64,000 nucleotides of DNA, taken from contig NC_002689.2 of the NCBI RefSeq assembly GCF_000011185.1, forward strand, positions 1,426,001-1,490,000, written 5' to 3'. The stretch is from Thermoplasma volcanium GSS1. Lineage in GTDB: Archaea > Thermoplasmatota > Thermoplasmata > Thermoplasmatales > Thermoplasmataceae. Shown here piece by piece: positions 40,311-48,208 of the stretch. The notes beneath the pieces were generated by a model, which searched no databases, was not told the origin of the DNA, and worked only from the letters and a program-made list of their open reading frames with translations. The position numbers and the translations under genes were made by a program. Numbering within the stretch: the first letter of the stretch is position 1; each line of letters begins with the position of its first letter.

Positions 40311-40613
40311 ATGGTGACTAAGGAGGAGATACTGGAAGCTTTGAAAACTGTATCCGACCCTGAAATAGGGTATGATGTGGTGAACCTCGGCCTGGTTTAT
40401 GATGTTGAAATAAATGGAAATAGGGTATACATAAGGATGACTATGACTGCACCAACCTGCCCTGTTACGCCCTGGATACTTAGCCAGGCCCAGCAGGTCG
40501 TTGAAGAGCTACCTGGCGTTGAGGCTTGCGATATAGAGTTGGTGTGGGATCCCCCATGGAGTCCCAAGATGATGAGTGATGAGGCAAAACAGGCTCTGAA
40601 CATTGATGAATGA
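40311..40613 (+). CDS. SufT/MIP18-family (DUF59) Fe-S assembly factor
   Basis: A 100-residue MIP18/PaaD-like protein. Diagnostic motifs are TVSDPEIGYDVVNLGLVYDV, the MTAPTCPVTPWI segment with the conserved Cys, and a late VWDPPWSPKMMSDEAK. Start ATG 40311 is fixed by a GAGGTG Shine-Dalgarno at 40299-40304; the longer upstream frame is not needed. It sits 10 bases behind the regulator stop, so both form an operon. Role: maturation or transfer of Fe-S clusters together with the Suf complex. Confidence 0.9.
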   Translation: MVTKEEILEALKTVSDPEIGYDVVNLGLVYDVEINGNRVYIRMTMTAPTCPVTPWILSQAQQVVEELPGVEACDIELVWDPPWSPKMMSDEAKQALNIDE

Positions 40614-40646
40614 TTCATTTTATTCTTTTCGACAAAAATCTATTAG

Positions 40647-40682
40647 TTTAAATACTATTTAAATATGATCCACTAGATACTT
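40647..40682 (+). promoter_or_regulatory. tbp promoter with two adjacent TATA-like boxes
   Basis: TTTAAATA (40647-40654) and TTTAAATAT (40658-40666) occur 11 bases apart before the tbp ATG at 40683. The upstream box has the spacing for a leaderless start close to the ATG; the downstream one is very near the gene. A second TATA-like site could allow TBP to compete at its own promoter, but this is only an inference. Confidence 0.45.
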
Positions 40683-41237
40683 ATGAGTGAGAGAGAAAAG
40701 ATAACCATTGAAAATATAGTAGCTTCTACTTCGCTGGCTGAACATCTGGATCTCAGCAGGATTGCGCTCGCCCTTGATGGCTCTGAATACGAGCCTGAGC
40801 AATTCCCGGGCTTGATATATAGGCTTCAAGATCCTAAGACCGCTGTCCTAATATTCAGAAGCGGAAAGGTCAACTGTACTGGAGCCAAGAACATAGAAGA
40901 TGTAAAAAGGACAATAAAAATAATAATTGATAAACTCAAGGCCGCAAACATTGAAGTTTATGATGATCCGGACATTATAGTTCAGAACATAGTGGCAGTA
41001 TACGATCTTGAATCTGAATTGAATCTAACGGATATAGCCATGTCCCTGGGACTCGAAAATGTAGAGTATGAGCCAGAGCAATTTCCTGGCCTAGTCTATA
41101 GGGTAGAAGAACCGCGCGTAGTCCTCCTTCTCTTTGGATCGGGGAAAGTAGTGTGCACAGGCGCAAAGGAAGAGAGTGAAATAGAGCAGGCAGTGATAAA
41201 GGTAAAAAAGGAGCTCCAAAAAGTCGGCCTGATCTAA
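40683..41237 (+). CDS. tbp: TATA-box binding protein
   Basis: 184-residue archaeal TBP, which binds promoter TATA elements and recruits TFB and RNA polymerase. The internal duplication is plain: SEYEPEQFPGLIYRL...RSGKVNCTGAK in repeat 1 and VEYEPEQFPGLVYRV...GSGKVVCTGAK in repeat 2. No acidic C-terminal tail. Its stop abuts the stop of the convergent membrane oxidoreductase gene with no gap. Confidence 0.97.
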   Translation: MSEREKITIENIVASTSLAEHLDLSRIALALDGSEYEPEQFPGLIYRLQDPKTAVLIFRSGKVNCTGAKNIEDVKRTIKIIIDKLKAANIEVYDDPDIIVQNIVAVYDLESELNLTDIAMSLGLENVEYEPEQFPGLVYRVEEPRVVLLLFGSGKVVCTGAKEESEIEQAVIKVKKELQKVGLI

Positions 41238-43217
41238 TTATTCGATCAGGTTTTCCTTAATTATCTCTGAAATATCCTTTACCTGAATTTTATCTTCGAG
41301 GTTCATTGTCCTGGCTGCATCACTGAGCATGGCCATGCAAAACGGGCATGCCACTCCTACTGTAGAAGCTTTAGTCTCAATAGCCTGATCCATTCTTATG
41401 TGGCTGATTGATTTCTCGTTTTCAACTCTGTACCAGTAGTTTCCGCCTCCAGCTCCGCAGCAGAAACTCTTTTCCCTTGATTTTTCCATCTCTACTAGAT
41501 CGCCGGTCGATGATATTATGAACCTAGGATCATCGTATACTCCGTTTCCACGCCCAAGGTAGCATGGGTCATGGTAAGTGACTATATTACCTGAGTTCTT
41601 TACCTTTAGCTTTCCGTCCTTTATCAATTCAGAAAGGAATTCAGAGTGGTGTACAACTTCTGCATTGAGCCCAAGCTCTGGGTATTCGTTTTTGAAAGTG
41701 TTGAAGCAATGTGGGCATGATGTGACAATTTTCTTAACCCCGTACTTGTTAAAAGTCTCTATGTTGCCAGCAGCCAGCGTCTGGAATAGGCCTTCTTCGC
41801 CCATCCTTCTTGCAGTTTCTCCTGTACATTTTTCCTCGGATCCTAGGATGCCGAACTTGACGCCTGCTTTCTTCAGCAGATCGATTACCGTTAGAGCAAT
41901 CTGCTTGTCTCTTGGATCGTAGGCGCCCATGCAGCCTACCCAGTAAAGAACCTCCATACCCTCCTCGTACTTCGGTGCATACTGCAGCAAATCGTCACGG
42001 TCCATAGGCGAGCTCCCAAGAGGGTTGCCTGTGTTGTAAAGATTCATAAGATAGGCCGATGCTTCCTTCGATACCTTGTTTTCCATTACCAAGTTTCGCC
42101 TTGTCTCTACGACGAAGCTGTATGGCCTTATAAGAACAGGGCATTCCTCAACGCAAGCCATGCACGTCGTACATGACCAAGAGGCGTTCTCAGTCAACAC
42201 AACCGGTACGAGCTCAGAATCAGTGTTAACAAGCTTTTTTACGTTCTGGACTACTAGCCTTGGATCGAGATCTGTGCCAGAGGCGTATGCAGGGCAGGCC
42301 CTCTCGCATCTGCCGCAGTCGGTACATGCCATCGCTGCAGTCCTATATTCCAGGGACAGCTCTGATACCTTCTTTGCGCCAACATGAACTTCGTAGTTGC
42401 CGGTAGCTGCCACGTCTGCAAGCAAAAAAGGCGTGCCTACGGCGGAGTTTCCAAGTATTTTAGTCTTAGAGGCGTGGGTCGGCGCTAAAAGCGAATGGAA
42501 GAGTTTTGAATAAGGCAGATAGAGAGCAACAAGAAAAGCTGTCAACACGTGAGCCATCCAGAGTTCTCTGTAGACAGTTATTCCAGCTGGACTCATAGAT
42601 CCGTAAGGAAATATATAGCTGAGGTACCATTCTACAAAACGGTACACATCGAAGCTCTGGCGGAAAAGGTCTATTTTAAGTGCTCCAAGGAAGAAACCTT
42701 CGAGGGCAAGTACAAGAATGCCAGAGAGCAGAAGATAGTCCTCTGAAGTAGTATGCAGAGGTATAAAATTTGTGATTCTTCTCAACAGTGCCATAAGCAA
42801 CCCAACGATCAATATTATACCCCCTATCTGTGTGAAGGCTTCAAATAGCAAGTAGAACGATCCATATAGTATTCCAATACCGATAAGCGGCTTTAGTATA
42901 TCATGTGAGAGCGCGATCAAGGACGTTGCAATGAATAGTATAACGAAGCCATAAAATATGAAAAGGTGCATAATGCCTGCGTATCTGTTCTTAACTATCT
43001 TCTTCTGGAATATTGCGTAAGTGAAAAATTGTTTAACCATCCTTGGGAAGTTAGACCTAAGGTACTTCCACATGAGTTTATAGTCAATGCCTTGCTTTCT
43101 ATAGGATCTGTACCACATATAGATGTCGAAGATTGCGACTGGGAAAGATATTAAATACAATATTATCAGCTCCGGCACTGGTATGAAAACAAGGGTTGGG
43201 CTTACTGGTATAGTCAT
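41238..43217 (-). CDS. Membrane HdrD-like Fe-S oxidoreductase with cytochrome b-type N-terminus (ETF:menaquinone oxidoreductase-like)
   Basis: 659 residues in three parts. An N-terminal membrane domain of about six helices (residues 1-240) contains several His residues suited to b-heme ligation. Two [4Fe-4S] motifs follow: CTDCGRCERACP near 296 and CTTCMACVEECP near 346. Two CCG domains (VGCMGAYD near 430; CCGAGGG near 586 then CPFC) complete it. This is the layout of the HdrD/NarI-like proteins proposed or shown to move electrons between ETF and menaquinone in bacteria. etfBA and menaquinone genes occur within 20 kb. A heterodisulfide reductase role is unlikely in a non-methanogen. Confidence 0.8.
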   Translation of the reverse strand: MTIPVSPTLVFIPVPELIILYLISFPVAIFDIYMWYRSYRKQGIDYKLMWKYLRSNFPRMVKQFFTYAIFQKKIVKNRYAGIMHLFIFYGFVILFIATSLIALSHDILKPLIGIGILYGSFYLLFEAFTQIGGIILIVGLLMALLRRITNFIPLHTTSEDYLLLSGILVLALEGFFLGALKIDLFRQSFDVYRFVEWYLSYIFPYGSMSPAGITVYRELWMAHVLTAFLVALYLPYSKLFHSLLAPTHASKTKILGNSAVGTPFLLADVAATGNYEVHVGAKKVSELSLEYRTAAMACTDCGRCERACPAYASGTDLDPRLVVQNVKKLVNTDSELVPVVLTENASWSCTTCMACVEECPVLIRPYSFVVETRRNLVMENKVSKEASAYLMNLYNTGNPLGSSPMDRDDLLQYAPKYEEGMEVLYWVGCMGAYDPRDKQIALTVIDLLKKAGVKFGILGSEEKCTGETARRMGEEGLFQTLAAGNIETFNKYGVKKIVTSCPHCFNTFKNEYPELGLNAEVVHHSEFLSELIKDGKLKVKNSGNIVTYHDPCYLGRGNGVYDDPRFIISSTGDLVEMEKSREKSFCCGAGGGNYWYRVENEKSISHIRMDQAIETKASTVGVACPFCMAMLSDAARTMNLEDKIQVKDISEIIKENLIE

Positions 43218-43297
43218 ACTCTCTTATGAGCGATGCATATTTTAATCTTTTTTAACATTATTTGCAGGAATATTTCTAAAAATGGAGTAAATATGTG

Positions 43298-43373
43298 GTT
43301 TACGTGATAGACGTAAACACGAATTGATGGGGAAAACACTCGCCCTTTAGGGCGAGGAAGCCAGATTGGCTTC
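43298..43373. repeat. Three tandem perfect hairpins, possible IS200/IS605-type end remnant
   Basis: Three exact inverted repeats follow one another: GTTTACGT/ACGTAAAC (43298-43318, five-base loop), CTCGCCC/GGGCGAG (43339-43356, four-base loop TTTA) and GAAGCC/GGCTTC (43357-43373, five-base loop). The GC-rich second and third hairpins resemble right ends of archaeal IS605-type elements, and ACACTCGCCCTTTAG would also fit a tnpB tail. No tnpB or tnpA remains. A transcription terminator for the MFS gene on the minus strand is the main alternative. Confidence 0.55.
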
Positions 43374-43396
43374 ACGCATACCCATGTATATATATT

Positions 43397-44524
43397 CTAG
43401 CGCTCTGCACTAGGATAAAAGTGTGCATGGACAATAGCCATTGAAATTATAAGAAATGCTATCCCAAATATAGCGGAAATAAAAACGAAGTAGAACGAAT
43501 ATTCTACACCTAACGTGAAGATTATGGCAAAAAGAGTGCTCCCCATGAAACCTGAAACTGCCTTTCCAGTATAGAATATGCCGTTATTCGCCGTTGAAAA
43601 GCGGGTACCAAATACGTCCCCTATAAGAGAAAAGTACAGAGATATCATGGAACCTCCGAAAAAGCCTATAAGTACGACTGCGAATATGAAGTTCCTTAAA
43701 ACTAGGAACAGTGCTCCGATAAATATTGCAACATCAATAAGCAGTACGGAAGCGGGCCTTCCAATTGCATCTGAGATCGCACCGATGATCGGCCTGCTTA
43801 TACCGCTTAGCAATGGAAATATGGATACGAGAACGGCAAATTCCAGTTCTGGAAGCTTGGATCCTATGAAGCCGAAGGAAGAAGATATGACAATTAGCGG
43901 TATAGAACCGAATACAAAGGAAAGATAGAGTATCCAGAACCTCGGGTTCTTAATATTTCTGCTAGGCCTCTCTCCGGTTAAGCCTGAAGAAGGGTACTTT
44001 ACAAAGGAAAGCAGGAGGGGAAGCACTATAAGTTCGGCTAGGCCTATAAACATCATCGGGAAACGAAATTCGGAGGCCTTTTCAAGGAATATGTTTGCAA
44101 TGCTCGATCCGAGGCCAAAGCCCAGTGAGACAAACCCAACTGCAAAGCCCCTTCTTCCACTGTACCACTTTACAGCTAGATTTGTAGCTATTCCGTAAAG
44201 TATCCCTTCTCCGATGCTTCCGATAGACCAGATTACATAGAATAGGTATATCGAATGAACCAGGGAAGAAGCAACGAACCCAAAAGCCGACATCAATGCT
44301 GCTGCAATGCTTACGTTCCTCGGCCCGTCTCTATCGGCGAAATACCCTCCTATACCCTGAAAAGTAGTGGAAAAGACTGCGAAGAGAGTAAACGCTATCT
44401 GCACAGAAACAATCTCTACTCCAAATCCCTTTGCAAGCAGCGGCTCGAAAACATTCCATGAATATTGATACAAAGAGTTAAAGCACATAACAAGAAGGGC
44501 AATTATGAGGTAACATCTCTTCAC
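43397..44524 (-). CDS. MFS transporter, OFA/monocarboxylate type
   Basis: 375 residues, 12 helices. GIGGYFADRDGPRN in loop 2-3 is the MFS motif A, and the GEGILYGIATNLAVKWYSGRRGFA segment near residues 106-128 is the hallmark of oxalate/formate-antiporter and monocarboxylate-type carriers. A likely organic-acid carrier; substrate unassigned. A decayed relative appears at 50.4-50.9 kb. Confidence 0.85.
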   Translation of the reverse strand: MKRCYLIIALLVMCFNSLYQYSWNVFEPLLAKGFGVEIVSVQIAFTLFAVFSTTFQGIGGYFADRDGPRNVSIAAALMSAFGFVASSLVHSIYLFYVIWSIGSIGEGILYGIATNLAVKWYSGRRGFAVGFVSLGFGLGSSIANIFLEKASEFRFPMMFIGLAELIVLPLLLSFVKYPSSGLTGERPSRNIKNPRFWILYLSFVFGSIPLIVISSSFGFIGSKLPELEFAVLVSIFPLLSGISRPIIGAISDAIGRPASVLLIDVAIFIGALFLVLRNFIFAVVLIGFFGGSMISLYFSLIGDVFGTRFSTANNGIFYTGKAVSGFMGSTLFAIIFTLGVEYSFYFVFISAIFGIAFLIISMAIVHAHFYPSAER

Positions 44525-44597
44525 ATTTGGAAATAAAGCTTGAATAAATATAGCTTTTTACCGAAAACCAGTTATAATGTGAAGTATTCGATAACGC

Positions 44598-44915
44598 ATG
44601 CCATTCTACGTAATCACGACCTTTCAAAATGCTGAGGAGGCAAGGCGCATCGGAATGATGGCGCTTGAAAAACAGATGGCAGCTTGCTTTAGCATCATTG
44701 ACAACGTAAAATCAACGTATTGGTGGAGAGGAAACATAGAAGAATCTAGCGAAGTTTTCTGCGTGTTTAAGACTACAGATGACAATGAGCCATTGCTTTC
44801 TCAATTCATTAAGGAAATGCACAATTACGAAGTGCCTGAGATCGCTTCTATGAAGATGGACAAAATAAATGAGGAATACAACCGATGGCTGAACGATTCG
44901 TGCAGACACAAATAA
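44598..44915 (+). CDS. cutA: CutA-family divalent cation tolerance protein
   Basis: A 105-residue trimer-forming ferredoxin-like protein. Conserved features are QMAACFSIIDNVKSTYWWRG near residues 26-45, the acidic EESSEVFCVFKT strand and the late YEVPEIASM segment. Linked to copper and other divalent ion tolerance; mechanism not settled. Stop abuts the stop of the convergent acetyltransferase gene. Confidence 0.92.
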   Translation: MPFYVITTFQNAEEARRIGMMALEKQMAACFSIIDNVKSTYWWRGNIEESSEVFCVFKTTDDNEPLLSQFIKEMHNYEVPEIASMKMDKINEEYNRWLNDSCRHK

Positions 44916-45506
44916 TCACCGGATTACGGATATGCCATGTTTCTCTAGGAGGCCCGGGAGCCTATTAAGGCAATCGGATCTAAAGCCTCTAAAAAGGTAG
45001 TCATCGTGCATTTTTCCAGACATGTAGTGGAAGTCATTCTCTTCCAATACAGCGATTATTCGTAGGCCGATCTTTAGAAGCACATTTATAGACGGTAAAT
45101 TTTCTACATAGGCTGTAGCCTTCACAATTTTTGCGTTGATGTCTGAGAGCGCTGTATAGAGAAGTGCATAAATGAGGCCAGTTTTCCTCCAGCCCTTAGA
45201 TACGCCGTAGTATATTTCAGCGATGTGTGGCTGCACTTCCGGCCCGTAATCTGGGCCTAATAGCGAACCTGCAAACCCGACTACTTTATCTTTGTAAAGT
45301 GCGAAGTGCATGTAGTGCGGATGCACGTTCCAATTCTTCGATCTCTCGACTATGCTTTCCAGTTGCGGAGGATCTTTCGAATAGTTGACTAAAATGTACG
45401 AATTCGGATCTTCATAAAGCTCCATTAAAAGATCATAATAAGACTTTGCCAGACCTGGAGTCGCCCTTACAATCGATACTTCGTGGCCGCCTATTTCGTA
45501 TATCAC
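44916..45506 (-). CDS. GNAT-like acetyltransferase
   Basis: A 196-residue protein with a GNAT fold. The central AEIYYGVSKGWRKTGLIYALLYTAL stretch (split at about residues 91-115) corresponds to the acetyl-CoA loop and following helix. ATAYVENLPSINVLLKIGLR matches the motif B region common to N-acetyltransferases. The usual R/QxxGxG/A loop is altered. Substrate unknown. Confidence 0.65.
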   Translation of the reverse strand: MIYEIGGHEVSIVRATPGLAKSYYDLLMELYEDPNSYILVNYSKDPPQLESIVERSKNWNVHPHYMHFALYKDKVVGFAGSLLGPDYGPEVQPHIAEIYYGVSKGWRKTGLIYALLYTALSDINAKIVKATAYVENLPSINVLLKIGLRIIAVLEENDFHYMSGKMHDDYLFRGFRSDCLNRLPGLLEKHGISVIR

Positions 45507-45557
45507 TATCGTTTATAGATTGCGAACAAATTAATACTTTCCCTTCGATATGATTGC

Positions 45558-46127
45558 ATGGATAAGAACGGAGAGATCGTTGAAAAAATAAAAGACGAGA
45601 AGTCGATAAACCAGAATTTAGATTTCCTAAGGAACTACAGAGACTCGTACAATAGGACGCCGCTCATGGTTGCCTGCATGCTTGGAATGGAAAACGCAAT
45701 CGATAAACTCGTAGAAAATTTCGACAAATTAGAGGATAAGGATATCGAAGGCAGTACGGCCCTTATTTGGGCAGTCAAGAACAACAGGTTGGGAATAGCA
45801 GAAAAACTCCTAAGCAAAGGATCGAACGTTAATACAAAAGACTTTTCGGGAAAAACGCCGTTAATGTGGTCAATAATCTTTGGTTACAGTGAGATGTCAT
45901 ACTTTCTCCTTGAACATGGCGCTAACGTAAACGACAGAAATTTAGAGGGCGAAACACCATTGATAGTCGCATCTAAGTACGGCAGATCCGAAATAGTTAA
46001 AAAACTTTTAGAGCTTGGGGCAGACATATCAGCCAGAGATTTAACAGGCCTTACAGCAGAAGCTTCTGCTAGAATTTTTGGAAGACAAGAAGTCATAAAG
46101 ATATTTACAGAAGTGCGGCGGGCTTAG
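45558..46127 (+). CDS. Five-repeat ankyrin protein (TANK-like)
   Basis: 189 residues with about five ankyrin repeats between positions 30 and 185: TPLMVACMLG, TALIWAVKNN, TPLMWSIIFG, TPLIVASKYG and TAEASARIFG begin the helices at about 33-residue steps. The N-terminal 28 residues are a charged cap. From memory it is near-identical to the Thermoplasma volcanium ankyrin protein whose structure was solved. No enzymatic domain; presumably a protein-binding scaffold with an unknown partner. The neighbour downstream is a DNA methyltransferase. Confidence 0.92.
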   Translation: MDKNGEIVEKIKDEKSINQNLDFLRNYRDSYNRTPLMVACMLGMENAIDKLVENFDKLEDKDIEGSTALIWAVKNNRLGIAEKLLSKGSNVNTKDFSGKTPLMWSIIFGYSEMSYFLLEHGANVNDRNLEGETPLIVASKYGRSEIVKKLLELGADISARDLTGLTAEASARIFGRQEVIKIFTEVRRA

Positions 46128-46193
46128 GAAAGCGGCAAGCCAGGCCATTAGAGCTGCTGTATGCAGATTCTCATAAACATCACTGCTTGAATA

Positions 46194-47030
46194 ATGCCAA
46201 TTGAAAAGTCCAGCAGGATCAACGGTGGCAAGATGAACCGCGAAGAAGTTAAGGATAGTGTATTGTTAGGTGACAGCCTTGAAATAATGAGACGAATTGA
46301 CGATTGCATATACGATTTAATCTTTCTTGACCCTCCCTACTACCTTCAGATGACTCCAAAGAGGCTTAAAAGGTGGAACAATAGATCGGTTCCACAGACG
46401 GTAAGGGAATATTGGGATGCATTTCCTTCTTTCGAGGCATACGATTCATTCATATCATCCGTATTAAAGGAGGCTAAGCGTTTGATGTCCGATACATCCA
46501 CAATATGGGCAATCGGTACCTATCACAACATATTCAGGATAGGAAAGATCATGCAGGACATGGGCTTCTGGATACTCAATGACGTAGTTTGGATCAAGAC
46601 AAATCCCATGCCAAACTGGCTTGGGGTAAGGTTCACAAATTCAACCGAAACCCTGATCTGGGCTACGAAGGGAAAGGAACAAAAAAACTACACGTACAAT
46701 AGAAACCTAGCAAAGGAATTTGGCCTTGGAAAAACGGCAAACAACGTATGGGTAATGAAGACTAGCAGGGGAAACGAGAGGGTAAGGGATGAGAATAGAA
46801 AAAGCGTGCATCCAGCCCAGAAGCCTCTGGAACTTATGAAGCGCATAATACTCTCATCAACTAAAGAAGGCGACTTGATACTCGATCCGTTTGCTGGGGT
46901 CGGAACTACTGGCGTAGCCGCCTCGATGCTTGGCCGCAATTTCACACTTATAGAGAAAGACCCTGTTTATTACCGAGCTATGCTTTCCAGGTTCTCCAGA
47001 TTTGGAATCCGCTATACAGAAAAGATATAG
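46194..47030 (+). CDS. Orphan adenine-N6 DNA methyltransferase, CcrM/HinfI-like
   Basis: A 278-residue beta-class methyltransferase. Motif IV LDPPYYLQ is near residues 45-52 and motif I DPFAGVGTTG near 231-240. Between them the sequence follows the CcrM/M.HinfI pattern closely: REYWDAFPSFEAYDSF, TYHNIFRIGKIMQDMGFWIL, then NDVVWIKTNPMPNW and NSTETLIWATKG. This predicts methylation of A in GANTC. No restriction enzyme adjoins it, so it may be a solitary regulatory or maintenance methylase. An in-frame internal ATG (MNREEVKD) is an alternative start. Confidence 0.88.
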   Translation: MPIEKSSRINGGKMNREEVKDSVLLGDSLEIMRRIDDCIYDLIFLDPPYYLQMTPKRLKRWNNRSVPQTVREYWDAFPSFEAYDSFISSVLKEAKRLMSDTSTIWAIGTYHNIFRIGKIMQDMGFWILNDVVWIKTNPMPNWLGVRFTNSTETLIWATKGKEQKNYTYNRNLAKEFGLGKTANNVWVMKTSRGNERVRDENRKSVHPAQKPLELMKRIILSSTKEGDLILDPFAGVGTTGVAASMLGRNFTLIEKDPVYYRAMLSRFSRFGIRYTEKI

Positions 47031-47052
47031 ATAATTGAAATGCTTGTATGTT

Positions 47053-47478
47053 ATGGATACTTATACGTACAAAGCTGATGTAGAATGGATAGGGGCAAGG
47101 CGTACCATTTTGAAGACTGATGCGGGTGATCTGGAAGTATCGTCACCGCCAGAGTTTGGGGGGCCGGAAGGCAAATTCTGCCCGGAAACATTATTTCCCG
47201 GAATTTTAGCTTCATGCCTCCTCACTACGTTCCTGGAGTTCCGTGAAAGGATGGGAATAGATCTGAAGGAGTGGAAGAGCGAGGCCACTGCTGAACTTGG
47301 GCCTTCTCCAGAGAAGGGCTTCAGGTTCCAAAGGATACGGATACACGTGAAACTAAGGGTATCAGAACAGGATAAGGAGAAAATTCCGAGAGCTATGGAG
47401 CTTGCCCACAAGTACTGCTTCATTTCAAGGGCGATAAAGAACAACGTGGAAGAAATTGTTGATTATGAATTTATATAA
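47053..47478 (+). CDS. OsmC-family protein
   Basis: 141 residues with the OsmC fold. The FPGILASCLLTTF segment contains the first conserved Cys near residue 56, and HKYCFISRAIKNN the second near 123; the pair acts in thiol-dependent peroxide reduction in active OsmC/Ohr proteins. ATG 47053 is chosen over an upstream TTG because MDTYTYKADVEW matches the family start. Possible operon with the methyltransferase 22 bases upstream. Confidence 0.82.
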   Translation: MDTYTYKADVEWIGARRTILKTDAGDLEVSSPPEFGGPEGKFCPETLFPGILASCLLTTFLEFRERMGIDLKEWKSEATAELGPSPEKGFRFQRIRIHVKLRVSEQDKEKIPRAMELAHKYCFISRAIKNNVEEIVDYEFI

Positions 47479-47493
47479 TGTTAGATAATTAAA

Positions 47494-48114
47494 TTATAAA
47501 GATTTAAGAAAGCCTGTGGTGATCTCTATGAATCTCTTCGGTTTCTCGAGGTACACAGGATGCTTTGATCCTTCCACTATTTCTAGCTGCGAGTTTTTAA
47601 TTGCACTTCTATATTTGTTTCCAAAATGCGGGTCGACCACTGTATCTTCCGAACCCCATACAAGGAGCACAGGTTTCTCTATATTTTTCATCTTTTCCGT
47701 GTAATTTTCAACCCAAGCTGGAGCCACTGCAATCACTGCATCTACCATATCGGGATGCGCCATGCCCATAAGAATCGCCATGCCGCCGCCCATTGATGCC
47801 CCGAGAATTACCGCATGCTCAACGCCTAAGCTTTGCATGTAATCTTTTATGAATGATGCCGAGGCTTCTATATTTCCTCGTTTTACGCTGTAAAAATCCG
47901 ATGGTTCGGACATGCCAAAGCCGGGATAATCCGGTGCATACACATTAAAGGAAAGGTTCGCGTATTCATTGAAAAGCCCAGGTGTTTCCCAATCTCTGGA
48001 TGTAAAAGACCAGCCATGCAGCATGACTATGTCCTTTTTCGCTCCGGATTTTAAATACCTGTGGAAAACCCTTTTTCCATGCACATCAACATACCCGGTA
48101 CTTACAGACTGCAT
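47494..48114 (-). CDS. Alpha/beta hydrolase
   Basis: 206 residues. The oxyanion segment VMLHGWSFTSRDWE is near 30, the nucleophile elbow GASMGGG near 102-108, an acid in WGSEDTVVDP near 153 and the catalytic His in EGSKHPVYLEKP near 186. The lid domain is much reduced, so it is shorter than typical esterases. Substrate unknown. Confidence 0.85.
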   Translation of the reverse strand: MQSVSTGYVDVHGKRVFHRYLKSGAKKDIVMLHGWSFTSRDWETPGLFNEYANLSFNVYAPDYPGFGMSEPSDFYSVKRGNIEASASFIKDYMQSLGVEHAVILGASMGGGMAILMGMAHPDMVDAVIAVAPAWVENYTEKMKNIEKPVLLVWGSEDTVVDPHFGNKYRSAIKNSQLEIVEGSKHPVYLEKPKRFIEITTGFLKSL

Positions 48115-48208
48115 ATTTCATAATTACAATGACAGATATTAGTCGTATTTTTTTTTTTTTGGGCTTTAATTCACAATTCTGATAATTTTTTTATTCAATC
48201 GTTATTGT

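Noticed and set aside
48147-48161. Long T run as terminator
   Set aside because: Both flanking genes are on the minus strand, where it reads as an A run, so it does not fit a terminator for either.
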